Below, one piece after another: positions 36,830 through 44,991 of a DNA stretch of 64,000 nucleotides. The stretch's first letter is position 1. Each line of letters begins with the position of its first letter. Under the pieces are notes generated by a model, which saw nothing but the letters and a program-made list of their open reading frames with translations, ran no database searches and was not told the origin of the DNA. The stretch is from Bacteroidota bacterium (GTDB lineage Bacteria; Bacteroidota; Bacteroidia; Chitinophagales; JADIYW01), in the NCBI GenBank assembly GCA_028288625.1, contig JAQBNI010000074.1, positions 1-64,000 on the forward strand. Direction: 5' to 3'. A program made the position numbers and the translations under genes.

Positions 36830-36859
36830 AATCCACGGCATCGTCCGTGGATTTTTTTT
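36830..36859. terminator. Bidirectional intrinsic terminator
   Basis: AATCCACGG, loop CATCGT, CCGTGGATT: a 9-bp stem followed by T-run on the plus strand. On the minus strand it is followed by an A/T-rich tract. It separates the secreted protein from the convergent glycosyltransferase gene. Confidence 0.75.
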
Positions 36860-36864
36860 TGCAT

Positions 36865-38007
36865 TTATACTACAGCATCCCGGATAAGGTCTGCAACTTT
36901 TTTTGCTGAAATATCCCAGGTAAAATCCTTTGCACGCCGGAGCCCTTTTTCAATAAGATCGTTTCGCAAATTTTCATTGGCGATCAATTCATTCATCGCT
37001 TGTGAAATACTTGTGATATTATGCGGATCTACAGTAATTGCTGCACCTGCGGAGATTTCCGGCATGGAAGAAGTATTGGAAGAGATCACGGGAACTCCAA
37101 GGCTCATGGCTTCAATAACTGGTATACCAAAGCCTTCAAAAAAACTTGGATACACCAGTGCAAAAGAATTTTTTAATATTTCCAGCAGCATCGATCGTTC
37201 AATTTTTTCAATCCATACAATATCATTTTTAAATTTCATGGATGAATAAAAATTTTCCAATTCATTATTCATCCATGCTTTTCTTCCGATAATAACTAAT
37301 TGATGGGAATGAGAATAATCCGTTTTAAAATTTTCAAATGCTTTCAATAATCCTAAAACATTTTTTCGTGGATGAACAGCGCCGATGAATAAAAAGTATG
37401 GTTTTTTTAATGACCATAATTTTTCTGCCATTGACCATTGACTATTGACCATTGACATTTCATCCAAATCAACAGCATTGTACACCACATCAATTTTTTC
37501 TTCATCAATTTTATATCTTTCAATAATATCCTGTTTGGTGAAATTCGAAACAGCTAAAATTTTTTCTGCTTTTGCACAATACTTCGGAACAAAATATTTA
37601 TAATAGTTGCGCACTAAAAATGGTGTGTGTGTTTCATAGTGTTCGAATGCAAGATCATGAATGGTGATGATCTGCGGAACCTGCGTATTCAAACTTCCAT
37701 ATCCATCGGGTGAAATAAAAAGATCTGCGTTCAATTCTTTTAAAACTTTTGGCACAGATCTTTCAAACCACCAGTACCACAATAACGGATGCCTCGCTTG
37801 TGGAGAGACAATTAATTCTTTCACATTCTCATCAAAAATAAATTCTGCGTCAGGTTTCCTGTCAAACAAAAAATAAAATTCGTATTCCGGCAAAAGTTTT
37901 ACAACGCGGCGAAAAATTTCCTGGGTATATATGCCAATTCCTTCTAATTTATTTTTCAATAAAAAACGCGTATTAACTGCAACTCTTTTTTTAGCTTCCT
38001 TTTTCAC
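36865..38007 (-). CDS. GT4-family glycosyltransferase carrying an in-frame heptamer array
   Basis: 380-residue GT-B fold glycosyltransferase. It has the N-terminal EGIGIYTQEIFRR segment, the central YFLFIGAVHPRKNV motif and the C-terminal donor motif SFFEGFGIPVIEAMSLGVPV. It should transfer a nucleotide-sugar residue in envelope or polysaccharide synthesis. The start is GTG 38007. At 37428-37462 a TCAATGG-type heptamer array adds about 11 residues (MSMVNSQWSMA) between VDLDE and AEKLW, in the variable linker before the second Rossmann domain. The reading frame is kept. Confidence 0.88.
   Translation of the reverse strand: MKKEAKKRVAVNTRFLLKNKLEGIGIYTQEIFRRVVKLLPEYEFYFLFDRKPDAEFIFDENVKELIVSPQARHPLLWYWWFERSVPKVLKELNADLFISPDGYGSLNTQVPQIITIHDLAFEHYETHTPFLVRNYYKYFVPKYCAKAEKILAVSNFTKQDIIERYKIDEEKIDVVYNAVDLDEMSMVNSQWSMAEKLWSLKKPYFLFIGAVHPRKNVLGLLKAFENFKTDYSHSHQLVIIGRKAWMNNELENFYSSMKFKNDIVWIEKIERSMLLEILKNSFALVYPSFFEGFGIPVIEAMSLGVPVISSNTSSMPEISAGAAITVDPHNITSISQAMNELIANENLRNDLIEKGLRRAKDFTWDISAKKVADLIRDAVV
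37428..37462. repeat. Heptamer array D inside the glycosyltransferase gene
   Basis: Four units of CCATTGA/CTATTGA (TCAATGG on the coding strand) in exact 7-bp register plus a degenerate fifth. It lies at residues about 182-193 of the protein. Confidence 0.85.
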
Positions 38008-38036
38008 TTATAAACATTTATCAGCACTTATAAACA
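38008..38036. other. Three DnaA-box-like 9-mers at exact 10-bp spacing
   Basis: TTATAAACA (38008), TTATCAGCA (38018) and TTATAAACA (38028) lie in the divergent spacer between the glycosyltransferase and dnaN. The outer two differ from TTATNCACA at one base and the middle one at two. They may bind DnaA, or the stretch may only be a 10-bp-period repeat. Confidence 0.35.
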
Positions 38037-38086
38037 CCTGTCGAAAGATAAGATATTCAATGCATTTTATATTAGGTTGAAATCCT

Positions 38087-38094
38087 TAACTTTG
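38087..38094 (+). promoter_or_regulatory. -7 element TAACTTTG of dnaN
   Basis: Full match to TAnnTTTG, 15 bp before ATG 38110. No TTG is at the right distance upstream. It supports ATG 38110 rather than the TTG at 38077 as the dnaN start. Confidence 0.5.
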
Positions 38095-38109
38095 AAAAAA
38101 ATACACAAT

Positions 38110-39225
38110 ATGAGATTTGTAGTTTCCTCGGCACAGTTATTGAAAAATCTGCAAAAGATCAGTGGGGTTATCAGCACGAACACGGTACTGCCAATTTTAG
38201 AAGATTTCCTTTTCGACATACAAAAAAATAAATTAACGATCACTGCAACAGACCTGGATACTACGATGTCCGTTTCGATGGATGTGGAATCAAAAGAGAA
38301 TTTTAAAGTTGCTATTCCTGCAAGGATCCTTTTAGACAGCTTAAAAGCATTGCCTGAGCAGCCGATAACCATCGCTGTTGATGAAACTACAAATGGAATT
38401 GAGATCACCACAGATAATGGAAAATACAAACTAAGCGGGGAAAACAGCGCAGATTTTCCTAAAGAACCAATTGCTGACGGCGTTGATCAGGTGACGCTCG
38501 TGTCTTCGGTTTTAAATAAAGGCGTTGCAAAAACTTTATTCGCGGTAAGCAACGATGAATTGCGTCCTGCGATGACAGGCGTGTATGTACAGCTCGATGA
38601 AAACGGAATAACCTTTGTTGCTACCGATGCACATAAGCTTGTAAAATTTAATCGCTCTGATGTGAAAGGCGGCAATGCAACATTTATTGTTCCGAAGAAA
38701 GCTTTAAATCTTTTAAAAGCAGTTGTGCCGAATAATGAAACTGAAGTAAGTATTCAGTTCAATAAATCAAATGCATTTTTCAGCTTTGAAAATATTCAAC
38801 TGATCTGTCGTTTGATCGATGCAAAATATCCGGATTATAATGCGGTCATTCCAAAAGAGAATCCGAATTTATTATCCATTCCGAAAGATGATTTTTATTC
38901 TTCATTGCGCAGAACATCCATATTCTCCAATAAGACAACACACCAGGTGGTATTGAAAATGGCAGGTTCCGAATTGACGGTATCTGCACAAGACCTTGAT
39001 TTTTCAAACGAAGCTTCCGAAAAATTATCCTGCGAATACCAGGGCAACCCAATGGAAATCGGCTTTAACGCAAAGTTCCTGATTGAAATGTTAGGCGCTT
39101 TGGAAAGCAACGATATCAATATCGAATTATCTACGCCGAACAGGGCGGGAATTATTCGTCCGGCAATTAAAGAAGACAATGAAGATCTGCTGATGCTGGT
39201 GATGCCGGTGATGCTGAACTCATAA
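38110..39225 (+). CDS. dnaN: DNA polymerase III beta subunit (sliding clamp)
   Basis: 371 residues, the usual length for the beta clamp. The family pattern MRFVVSSAQLLKNLQKISGVI is at the N-terminus, with LPILEDFLFDI, DAHKLVKFNR and the late KFLIEMLGAL / DNEDLLMLVMPVML end. The clamp is a dimer on DNA that tethers polymerase III. The -7 box at 38087 fixes the start at 38110. Transcription ends at the strong hairpin at 39265-39290. dnaA and recF are not beside it. Confidence 0.96.
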   Translation: MRFVVSSAQLLKNLQKISGVISTNTVLPILEDFLFDIQKNKLTITATDLDTTMSVSMDVESKENFKVAIPARILLDSLKALPEQPITIAVDETTNGIEITTDNGKYKLSGENSADFPKEPIADGVDQVTLVSSVLNKGVAKTLFAVSNDELRPAMTGVYVQLDENGITFVATDAHKLVKFNRSDVKGGNATFIVPKKALNLLKAVVPNNETEVSIQFNKSNAFFSFENIQLICRLIDAKYPDYNAVIPKENPNLLSIPKDDFYSSLRRTSIFSNKTTHQVVLKMAGSELTVSAQDLDFSNEASEKLSCEYQGNPMEIGFNAKFLIEMLGALESNDINIELSTPNRAGIIRPAIKEDNEDLLMLVMPVMLNS

Positions 39226-39264
39226 TTTATCCAACCAGATGATCAGGGGATACCTGGTTAAATT

Positions 39265-39290
39265 TAATCCACGATGCAAATCGTGGATTA
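39265..39290 (+). terminator. Intrinsic terminator after dnaN
   Basis: AATCCACGAT, GCAA tetraloop, ATCGTGGATT: a perfect 10-bp stem with a GNRA-type loop, followed by a T-rich tract. A weaker hairpin (AACCAG / CTGGTT, 39233-39259) precedes it. Confidence 0.75.
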
Positions 39291-39311
39291 TTATTTTGTA
39301 ACCATTCGAAC

Positions 39312-40130
39312 TTAATAATAGGTAAATGTATAAAGTAAATACGTTAAAGGACTGTAAGACGGTGGTCCAATCTTCATTTGTATAACTCTGTTTTGAGCAT
39401 CTGTTGTGTATGTAAATGGTGTAGTATTTATTGATGATATCAGATTCTTGTTTGGCGGATACACGGTGTAACCTGAAAGACCGAGGATATACAATGGATC
39501 GATGATCTGATAGCTAAGCCATATCGTAGATACATTTGTATGGATTATTTGAGTCGGGATTTGTGGAGTATTTAACATTGCGGTATAAGTATACATGCCT
39601 GTATCTGTATAATGACCAGGGATGAATACCGCAACATCATACGCCACAATAGAACGGGTATAATTATTTCCATCAAAGATAAATCCATAAGACATTACAT
39701 TATATGCATTTGGATATGCATCCGGGCTGATAATGGAATCTATATAATTACCGGTAAAGTGAAACCGATAATAAGGTTCTTCTCCAACCGCTCCTTTCTT
39801 ATTGATTGAAGTGATTTGATTTCCCTGCACATGAATGATAAGTGTATCATTGGTTTCGAGATTGCGAATAGTTATCTCAGAATTATTCCCATATGTTACT
39901 ATGACAAAATTGACTGAGTTTTTTAAAATCTTATTTACGTTGCCAGTGATTGAATCGTAGTAGAATGAATAAAAGACATACGGTGTGGGTACGGTGTCAT
40001 TCACATTGACAACATTAAGCGATTTAATTTTTCCAGATAAATTAGCGTAGGATGGATTCGACACATGTTTTTTGCATGAAAATAGAAATCCAAACAAACA
40101 AAGCAGGAAAATATATCTTAAGTATTTCAT
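39312..40130 (-). CDS. Hypothetical lipoprotein, paralogue 1
   Basis: 272 residues with lipoprotein signal (lipobox LFSCKK). The mature part is Tyr/Asn/Thr-rich beta sequence with YD-repeat-like segments (FYYDSITGNVNKI, YTTDAQNRVIQMKIGP). It shares its layout and the motif IDPLYILGLSGYTVYPPNKNL with the next gene (IDPLYVLGLNGWNAYSPNKHL), so the two are paralogues. They look like the many uncharacterised DUF4595-type lipoproteins of the Bacteroidetes. A 144-bp spacer separates the two genes, so a separate promoter is possible. Confidence 0.75.
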   Translation of the reverse strand: MKYLRYIFLLCLFGFLFSCKKHVSNPSYANLSGKIKSLNVVNVNDTVPTPYVFYSFYYDSITGNVNKILKNSVNFVIVTYGNNSEITIRNLETNDTLIIHVQGNQITSINKKGAVGEEPYYRFHFTGNYIDSIISPDAYPNAYNVMSYGFIFDGNNYTRSIVAYDVAVFIPGHYTDTGMYTYTAMLNTPQIPTQIIHTNVSTIWLSYQIIDPLYILGLSGYTVYPPNKNLISSINTTPFTYTTDAQNRVIQMKIGPPSYSPLTYLLYTFTYY

Positions 40131-40274
40131 ATTGTATTTTTTAGTGCCCGTTTAGCCATCCTTTCAAATTTTATCACGAGGATATTTTACAGATGTATAT
40201 TGGCTAACGCATTGGAAGATATTTATGCAAAAAGAAAAAAAAGAAGGACTTCATTTGAGAAATGATCAAACTGA

Positions 40275-41093
40275 TTAATAATAAGACAGAATATATTTCA
40301 CGAAGTAATGAAGGTTCAATGGAGACGGTCCTAAAGTCATTTCAGAAACTTGTTGTGAACTGTTAAACATATACGCATATTGGTTGCCATCTACACCGGA
40401 TTTCAGATGTTTATTCGGACTGTATGCATTCCAACCATTTAATCCAAGTACATATAGCGGATCAATGGCATCGTATCCGAGTCCGTAACTGGAGAGATAA
40501 GAGTGGATTTCCTGGAGCGGAACAGCATTCGCATTCGATGTAGTCAGATATTCATATTGATTGGAATCTACGAAAGTGTTTGAGGAAAGGACGTCCAAAT
40601 AAGTAGCATATACTACTGGATAATCACTGCCATCGAAGGAAAAATTGTAATTCTTAATATTCTTTACTGCTGGAGCAGCTGGCTCAATTAATGTGTCAAG
40701 TGTATTATTCTTTAATACAATTCTATAAAATGGTACTTCTTGCATAGTTACTGAATCGATGCTATTAATAGATTCAATAGTTTCTCCATTCATGTGAGCC
40801 ATGAGAAATACACGCGTATCTTCCCTTGTCAATTTTACATGCTGTGCATCTAAATAATTAATTGTTAGGTATGGAAGTGAATTTTCCGAGATTTCCGAAA
40901 TTCTGCCAGATTGGTCATACGTAAATGAGTAGTTAAAGTTTCCTGTAATGACAGAATCAGTATATTGCCTGTATTCAATACTTTTGACTTTTCCAGATAA
41001 GTTTACTGGATTATCCATATTATGTTTCTTACAGCAACTAAAAAAAATGATGCATAACACCACTATAAAGATTATTCTCTGTGTATGTTTCAT
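40275..41093 (-). CDS. Hypothetical lipoprotein, paralogue 2
   Basis: About 272 residues with lipobox FFSCCKK and the same beta-rich fold and C-terminal signature (LGPSPLNLHYFVKYILSYY) as paralogue 1. ATG 41093 begins 1 nt after the stop of the upstream esterase pseudogene (an alternative start at 41105 overlaps it), so it was coupled to that gene before it decayed. Confidence 0.75.
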   Translation of the reverse strand: MKHTQRIIFIVVLCIIFFSCCKKHNMDNPVNLSGKVKSIEYRQYTDSVITGNFNYSFTYDQSGRISEISENSLPYLTINYLDAQHVKLTREDTRVFLMAHMNGETIESINSIDSVTMQEVPFYRIVLKNNTLDTLIEPAAPAVKNIKNYNFSFDGSDYPVVYATYLDVLSSNTFVDSNQYEYLTTSNANAVPLQEIHSYLSSYGLGYDAIDPLYVLGLNGWNAYSPNKHLKSGVDGNQYAYMFNSSQQVSEMTLGPSPLNLHYFVKYILSYY

Positions 41094-41094
41094 T

Positions 41095-42019
41095 CTAATG
41101 TCCATTTAACCAAGTAATGATGTCAGGTCGCACTTGTATTTCGCGTAAAGTAATTGCCGTTGAAGATGAATTACTCCCACTTGCATCAGTCCATCCGTGA
41201 TTGGCAAAGTTATACTTTTTTATCATGTGCTTTAGAGGATTTTGACCGTAGGTGCTTGATGCAGGTATTGTTGTGCCATCATAGGTTCCAATGAGACCTC
41301 CATTTGGATTTGCCATATGTGTATCCATCGTACTCGTACAATTAGCATAAGGAGTTAAAAGATCTGATTTCCCATGCATGATAAATGTAGGAATTATTCG
41401 TGTTGAGGTAAGATTGTTACATGGGCTGTATGCGCTCATCGTTGCATTAGTTCCTGGTGTTGTTGTTGTAAATCCAAGAGCGCTTTCAAGGAAATTATAG
41501 GTTATTAAAATTTGATAGTTTACATTGCAGTATTCGGGATAACCTGTGTTGCAATTATTAGCAAATGTTGCAATATCTGTAGCACTGACCGGGCAATTCA
41601 CGGGAAAGGTATTAATGATAGAGCCCGCATCATTCATGTTTTGAGGGAAGTACTTCGGATAATATGTACTCATGAGATTGACATAGTTGGTGCCACATGT
41701 ATAGGTTGCAGAGATGTTGTTCAAATATTGACCGTAGGTATTAATATTGGTTGGTCCATACATGGAAATGACGGATTTTACATACGAAGTATTTGCTTTC
41801 GTATATGCCCACATTAAAGCGAGATGCGCACCCCGCGCTTTCTCCGATCACCTGAATGCTATTCGCATCTACCGGATGCCCATATAGGCACGTTGGAAAG
41901 TTATTGTGAATATGCGTAATCGCAAGATCAATGTCATCAATTTGAGATTGCCATAAAACAGTATTTTGAATAATCTCTGCATTGTTATTTCCATACTTCG
42001 TAAGTCTATATAATAACAA
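41095..42019 (-). pseudogene. Decayed alpha/beta hydrolase (esterase), 5'-truncated and frameshifted
   Basis: Two frames together encode an esterase. The first (42019-41830) has YRLTKYGNN and the nucleophile motif VIGESAG. The second (from 41814) has MWAYTKANTSY to the catalytic Asp region FIMHGKSDLLTPY and His in FANHGWTD. Removing one base from the run of four C at 41831-41834 joins them as GESAGAHLALMWAY. The N-terminal part with the HGG oxyanion motif is missing, because an in-frame stop lies at 42020-42022, right beside the end of the alkyltransferase-like gene. Two independent lesions make a true pseudogene likely. Confidence 0.85.
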
Positions 42020-42031
42020 TTAGGTTTCCTG

Positions 42032-42355
42032 TTAATTCCTCTTCCTTGGTATCCACCTCAGCTTTTCGAAATCCTGCACCTGGTCATCAATAATTTTGAC
42101 GCCTTCATTTTCCAGTAATTGCTGCATCATGGTAGGAGATCCGAAATGATGTTTACCTGTGAGTAATCCATTCCTGTTTACCACGCGGTGCGCCGGAATA
42201 GGCGGAGAAACGGCATGCGCATTGTTCATCGCGTAGCCCACTGTACGCGCAGAACCTTTCGTTCCAAGATGTTCAGCAATGTCGCCATAAGATGCAACAC
42301 GACCTTTCGGGATCTTGCGAACGAGCGCATATACGCGTTTATAAAAATCATTCAT
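42032..42355 (-). CDS. Alkyltransferase-like (MGMT-fold) DNA-binding protein without catalytic Cys
   Basis: 107 residues covering only the C-terminal MGMT domain. The helix-turn-helix is present (IPKGRVASYGDIAEHLG, with GSARTVGYAMN). The active-site motif reads IPAHRVVN, with Ala where methyltransferases have Cys (PCHRV). It is therefore an alkyltransferase-like protein, which is known to bind O6-alkylguanine and hand it to nucleotide excision repair. ATG 42355 (MNDFYKRVYALV) is preferred over an extended frame to 42457, which is repeat-poor, hydrophobic and Cys-rich. Confidence 0.85.
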   Translation of the reverse strand: MNDFYKRVYALVRKIPKGRVASYGDIAEHLGTKGSARTVGYAMNNAHAVSPPIPAHRVVNRNGLLTGKHHFGSPTMMQQLLENEGVKIIDDQVQDFEKLRWIPRKRN

Positions 42356-42461
42356 AATTTTCTCTTCACTCCAAGATACCAATAAACATTGAAGTAAAAA
42401 GGCGCATAAGTATGAATGTTTACAGTGCAAATAAAAAAGCAATAATTTTTTTTGCAAGGTA

Positions 42462-42492
42462 TTGACAAATATAAAAATGCGGTCTACCTTTG
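42462..42492 (+). promoter_or_regulatory. Bacteroidetes-type promoter of the secreted protein gene
   Basis: TTG (42462-42464), 20-nt spacer, TACCTTTG (42485-42492): a complete match to the consensus. The transcription start would be near 42499, before ATG 42514. Confidence 0.7.
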
Positions 42493-42513
42493 TCTCACGT
42501 AAAAACCCGTGCC

Positions 42514-43248
42514 ATGTTAAACCCTAAAATGCTCATGGCGCATGTACTAACCTTTATTTCTTTAATTGTACAAGCGCAATCTTCATCTGATAATAGTATA
42601 CTTTGCTACATAGGCGCAGATAATGGTCCGCATAAAATAAATACGTACATCACGCAGGAAAAACCTTATGTGATCACGTGTAAATATGAGGATGGTACGG
42701 CTGCCGTTCCAAAGTTTCTGCAGTTTACATGCAGCGAAGGCTCAAGTTTAGTTACGATACAGGTGAATATAACCGATGGCGTACATACACAGGTAATCAC
42801 TCGGGATGTACAGGTAAATGAATCGGATGGATTGCTGGAAATGCCGGTATTAGCCTTCATGAACGATGCTATGGCGCAAAGCGGCAAAGCGAGAATAAAG
42901 TCTATAACATTTAATAACAGTATGAATATTCCTTTGCTGTTATCGGAAGTAAATTTTTCCAATATCTCGGCGAATTACGAAATAAAAATGAACCAGGTAT
43001 TTACTGTTGATCTCAACAGCAATTTCGGAAAAAATTATTTCATGTATGCAACGACATCGAAAACCGTGAGTATTAACTTATATAAAACAAACGGAGAACT
43101 TGAACAAAAGATATTGAAAACACTGGTGAAAGGAAATAATTTTATACGGTTTCCGGAGAACCAGATGACAGAAGATAAATATGTTATCGTTATCTCAGAG
43201 TACGATATAAAGAAAGCCCCTAATAGCAGAATAACCGTTATGAATTAA
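42514..43248 (+). CDS. Secreted hypothetical protein
   Basis: About 244 residues with a signal peptide ending in LIVQAQS. The mature part is beta-rich. The C-terminal segment (INLYKTNGELEQKILKTL, then NFIRFPEN) has the strand pattern of type IX sorting domains but lacks the usual PNP motif, so assignment as a type IX cargo is doubtful. I do not recognise a family. It has its own promoter at 42462-42492 and no coupled neighbour. The longer reading start at 42490 overlaps the -7 box and can be excluded. Confidence 0.68.
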   Translation: MLNPKMLMAHVLTFISLIVQAQSSSDNSILCYIGADNGPHKINTYITQEKPYVITCKYEDGTAAVPKFLQFTCSEGSSLVTIQVNITDGVHTQVITRDVQVNESDGLLEMPVLAFMNDAMAQSGKARIKSITFNNSMNIPLLLSEVNFSNISANYEIKMNQVFTVDLNSNFGKNYFMYATTSKTVSINLYKTNGELEQKILKTLVKGNNFIRFPENQMTEDKYVIVISEYDIKKAPNSRITVMN

Positions 43249-43281
43249 AGATATAGATAAGTAGTCCAGTTGGGGGACAAA

Positions 43282-43329
43282 AGACCTCATTTTCCATCGT
43301 AAAAAAATGGGAGGTGGGGTCTAATTTTT
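43282..43329. terminator. Imperfect hairpin between convergent genes
   Basis: AGACC at 43282-43286 pairs with GGTCT at 43318-43322, with an inner CCAT/ATGG stem, followed by TTTTTT-rich sequence. Possible terminator for the secreted protein and for lspA. Confidence 0.35.
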
Positions 43330-43977
43330 TTATTCCGCAGGGAGTTCCAGTTCTTCTGTAGGCTGTACTTTCTTTTCTTCCTTAAAGAATTTTTTCTGGA
43401 ATATTAAAATTATGAAAACACCTATTGTAATGCAGGCATCGGAAACATTAAAGATAAAACGGAAAAATTCAAAATAATCTCCGCCAACATAAGGTACCCA
43501 ACGGGGCCATGTTCCGCGGATGATTGGAAAATAAAACAGATCAACAACCCTGCCGTGAAACCAACCTGCATAACCCACCTTCGGAAATAATGTAGCGATC
43601 TGTCCTTCGCTGTGTGTAAAGATCTGTCCGAAAAAAATACTGTCAATAATATTGCCGATCGCGCCTGCTAAGATCAACGCCAGTGCAAACACAAAACCTT
43701 TGGAAGATTTTTTACTTCGTATTTGCTGCGCGAGGTAATAAGAAATAAAGATCACGGCGAGTATCCTGAAAAAAGTAAGTAAGAATTTCCCCATGCCTGC
43801 GCCGAAACTCATGCCGAATGCCATGCCTTCATTTTCTACAAAATGTATGCGCGCCCAATTCCCGATATACATAATTTCATCACCGCTGCGCATGGTGAGC
43901 TTTACCCATATTTTTGATGCCTGGTCGAGAACAAGGGATAAGAAAACAGTCAGCAGTGCGATCGCTCTTTTATTCAT
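43330..43977 (-). CDS. lspA: Lipoprotein signal peptidase (signal peptidase II)
   Basis: Inner-membrane aspartic peptidase that cleaves prolipoproteins after lipidation. 215 residues with four transmembrane helices and the two catalytic Asp motifs GAIGNIIDSIFF and FNVSDACITIG. ENEGMAFGM is also conserved. Compared with a compact LspA there is an insert of about 30 residues (near HSEGQIATLFPKVGYAGWF) between the catalytic regions, as is common in the Bacteroidetes. It has a charged C-terminal tail. It is last in the ileS, DksA-like, lspA gene order, with 143 bp before it. Confidence 0.94.
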   Translation of the reverse strand: MNKRAIALLTVFLSLVLDQASKIWVKLTMRSGDEIMYIGNWARIHFVENEGMAFGMSFGAGMGKFLLTFFRILAVIFISYYLAQQIRSKKSSKGFVFALALILAGAIGNIIDSIFFGQIFTHSEGQIATLFPKVGYAGWFHGRVVDLFYFPIIRGTWPRWVPYVGGDYFEFFRFIFNVSDACITIGVFIILIFQKKFFKEEKKVQPTEELELPAE

Positions 43978-43995
43978 AAATAGGTATTAAATATT

Positions 43996-44031
43996 AAAAG
44001 CCAATAATGATAAATATCCTTACTGGCTTTT
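43996..44031. terminator. Stem-loop between the DksA-like gene and lspA
   Basis: AAAAGCCA and TGGCTTTT form an 8-bp stem around a 20-nt loop. On the minus strand the stem is followed by an AT-rich tract, not a clean T-run, so partial termination or processing is possible. Confidence 0.45.
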
Positions 44032-44047
44032 TGATTTTTGTAATTAT

Positions 44048-44102
44048 TAAACCACATAGGTACATAGAAAATTATTAGAGTTTATGTGATCTATGTGTTT
44101 AA
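44048..44102. repeat. Dispersed AACCACATAG element, copy 2, present as an inverted pair
   Basis: TAAACCACATAGGTACATAG (44048-44067) and, reversed, TTATGTGATCTATGTGTTTAA in 44082-44102 face each other around a short spacer, so a long imperfect hairpin can form just downstream of the DksA-like gene. Confidence 0.6.
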
Positions 44103-44120
44103 TTTTTTCTGATTTTGGAC

Positions 44121-44990
44121 TTATTTCTTTTCCAGTTTTTTCCCTTCCACGCTTAATGTAGCGTGAGGTACAACTAACAGTCTTTCCTTTGGAATTAACC
44201 TGCCGGTTTCCCTGCAAATGCCGTAAGATTTATTTTCTATGCGAACGAGCGCACTTTCCAGATGCGAGATCAGTTTTTGCATGCGTACAACGATCTGATT
44301 CATGTTTTCTCTTTCTGAGGTCATAGAGCCATCATCTATACTTGCAAATTGCGTTTCAGATTCAGAGCTATTCTTGATCTGGTCTGAGTAAAAATCGATT
44401 TCTTCTTTTGCTTTGGCGATCTTTTTCAGAATTACTTCTTTAAAGATGGCAAGGTCAGCATCTTTGTAACGTACCACGGAAACTTCCATGAGTGGTTTAG
44501 CTTCCTGGATGTGTCTTTGCACAGCTACCTGCTGTGCTTTTTCGGTAGGAGTTTTTTGTGTCGGTTTCATTGTGGATTTCTGTTCAGGTTTTTTAATTTC
44601 CGGTTTAACAATAGATTTCACAGGTACAGGTTTTACTGCAGCCTTTGGTGTTGCTTTTGCTTTCTCCGCAGTTTTCTTTAATGCAGGCTTTGCTTTAGCG
44701 ATTGTTTTCTTCATGGGTTTGACAGCAGGTTTAGCCGCTTTTTTAACGGGTTTTGCTGTTACCTTTTTAGAGAGCGGTTTTGCTTTTAGGGTTGCTTTCT
44801 TCGCGGGTTTAGCAGCAATTTTTTGCTTGCCCTTTGTTGCAACTTTTTTCGCAGGAGCTTTAACTTTAGTTTTAGGTTTCGGTTTAGCAGCAGCTTTTTT
44901 TGTTGCCGGCTTTGCGGCACTTTTTTTCATTGCAGGCTTTGCTTTCTTCGCTGCGGGTTTCGCTGTTTTTTTCTTAATCACTTTTGCCAT
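44121..44990 (-). CDS. TraR/DksA-like protein with histone-H1-like Lys/Ala tail
   Basis: 289 residues. Residues 1 to about 155 are a low-complexity, strongly basic Lys/Ala/Pro domain like histone H1 or AlgP tails (begins MAKVIKKKTAKPAAKK). The rest is a DksA/TraR-like coiled-coil pair (KIAKAKEEIDFYSDQI) and a degenerate zinc-finger region with YGICRETGRLIPKERLL: only one Cys remains and the final CxxC is replaced by LSVEG. It should bind RNA polymerase or nucleic acid. It lies 1 bp after ileS and before lspA, an order conserved in the phylum. Confidence 0.85.
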   Translation of the reverse strand: MAKVIKKKTAKPAAKKAKPAMKKSAAKPATKKAAAKPKPKTKVKAPAKKVATKGKQKIAAKPAKKATLKAKPLSKKVTAKPVKKAAKPAVKPMKKTIAKAKPALKKTAEKAKATPKAAVKPVPVKSIVKPEIKKPEQKSTMKPTQKTPTEKAQQVAVQRHIQEAKPLMEVSVVRYKDADLAIFKEVILKKIAKAKEEIDFYSDQIKNSSESETQFASIDDGSMTSERENMNQIVVRMQKLISHLESALVRIENKSYGICRETGRLIPKERLLVVPHATLSVEGKKLEKK

Positions 44991-44991
44991 T

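Noticed and set aside
38077-38109. TTG start of dnaN at 38077
   Set aside because: The -7 box TAACTTTG (38087-38094) lies inside this extension, and homologues begin at the MRFVVSS sequence (38110).
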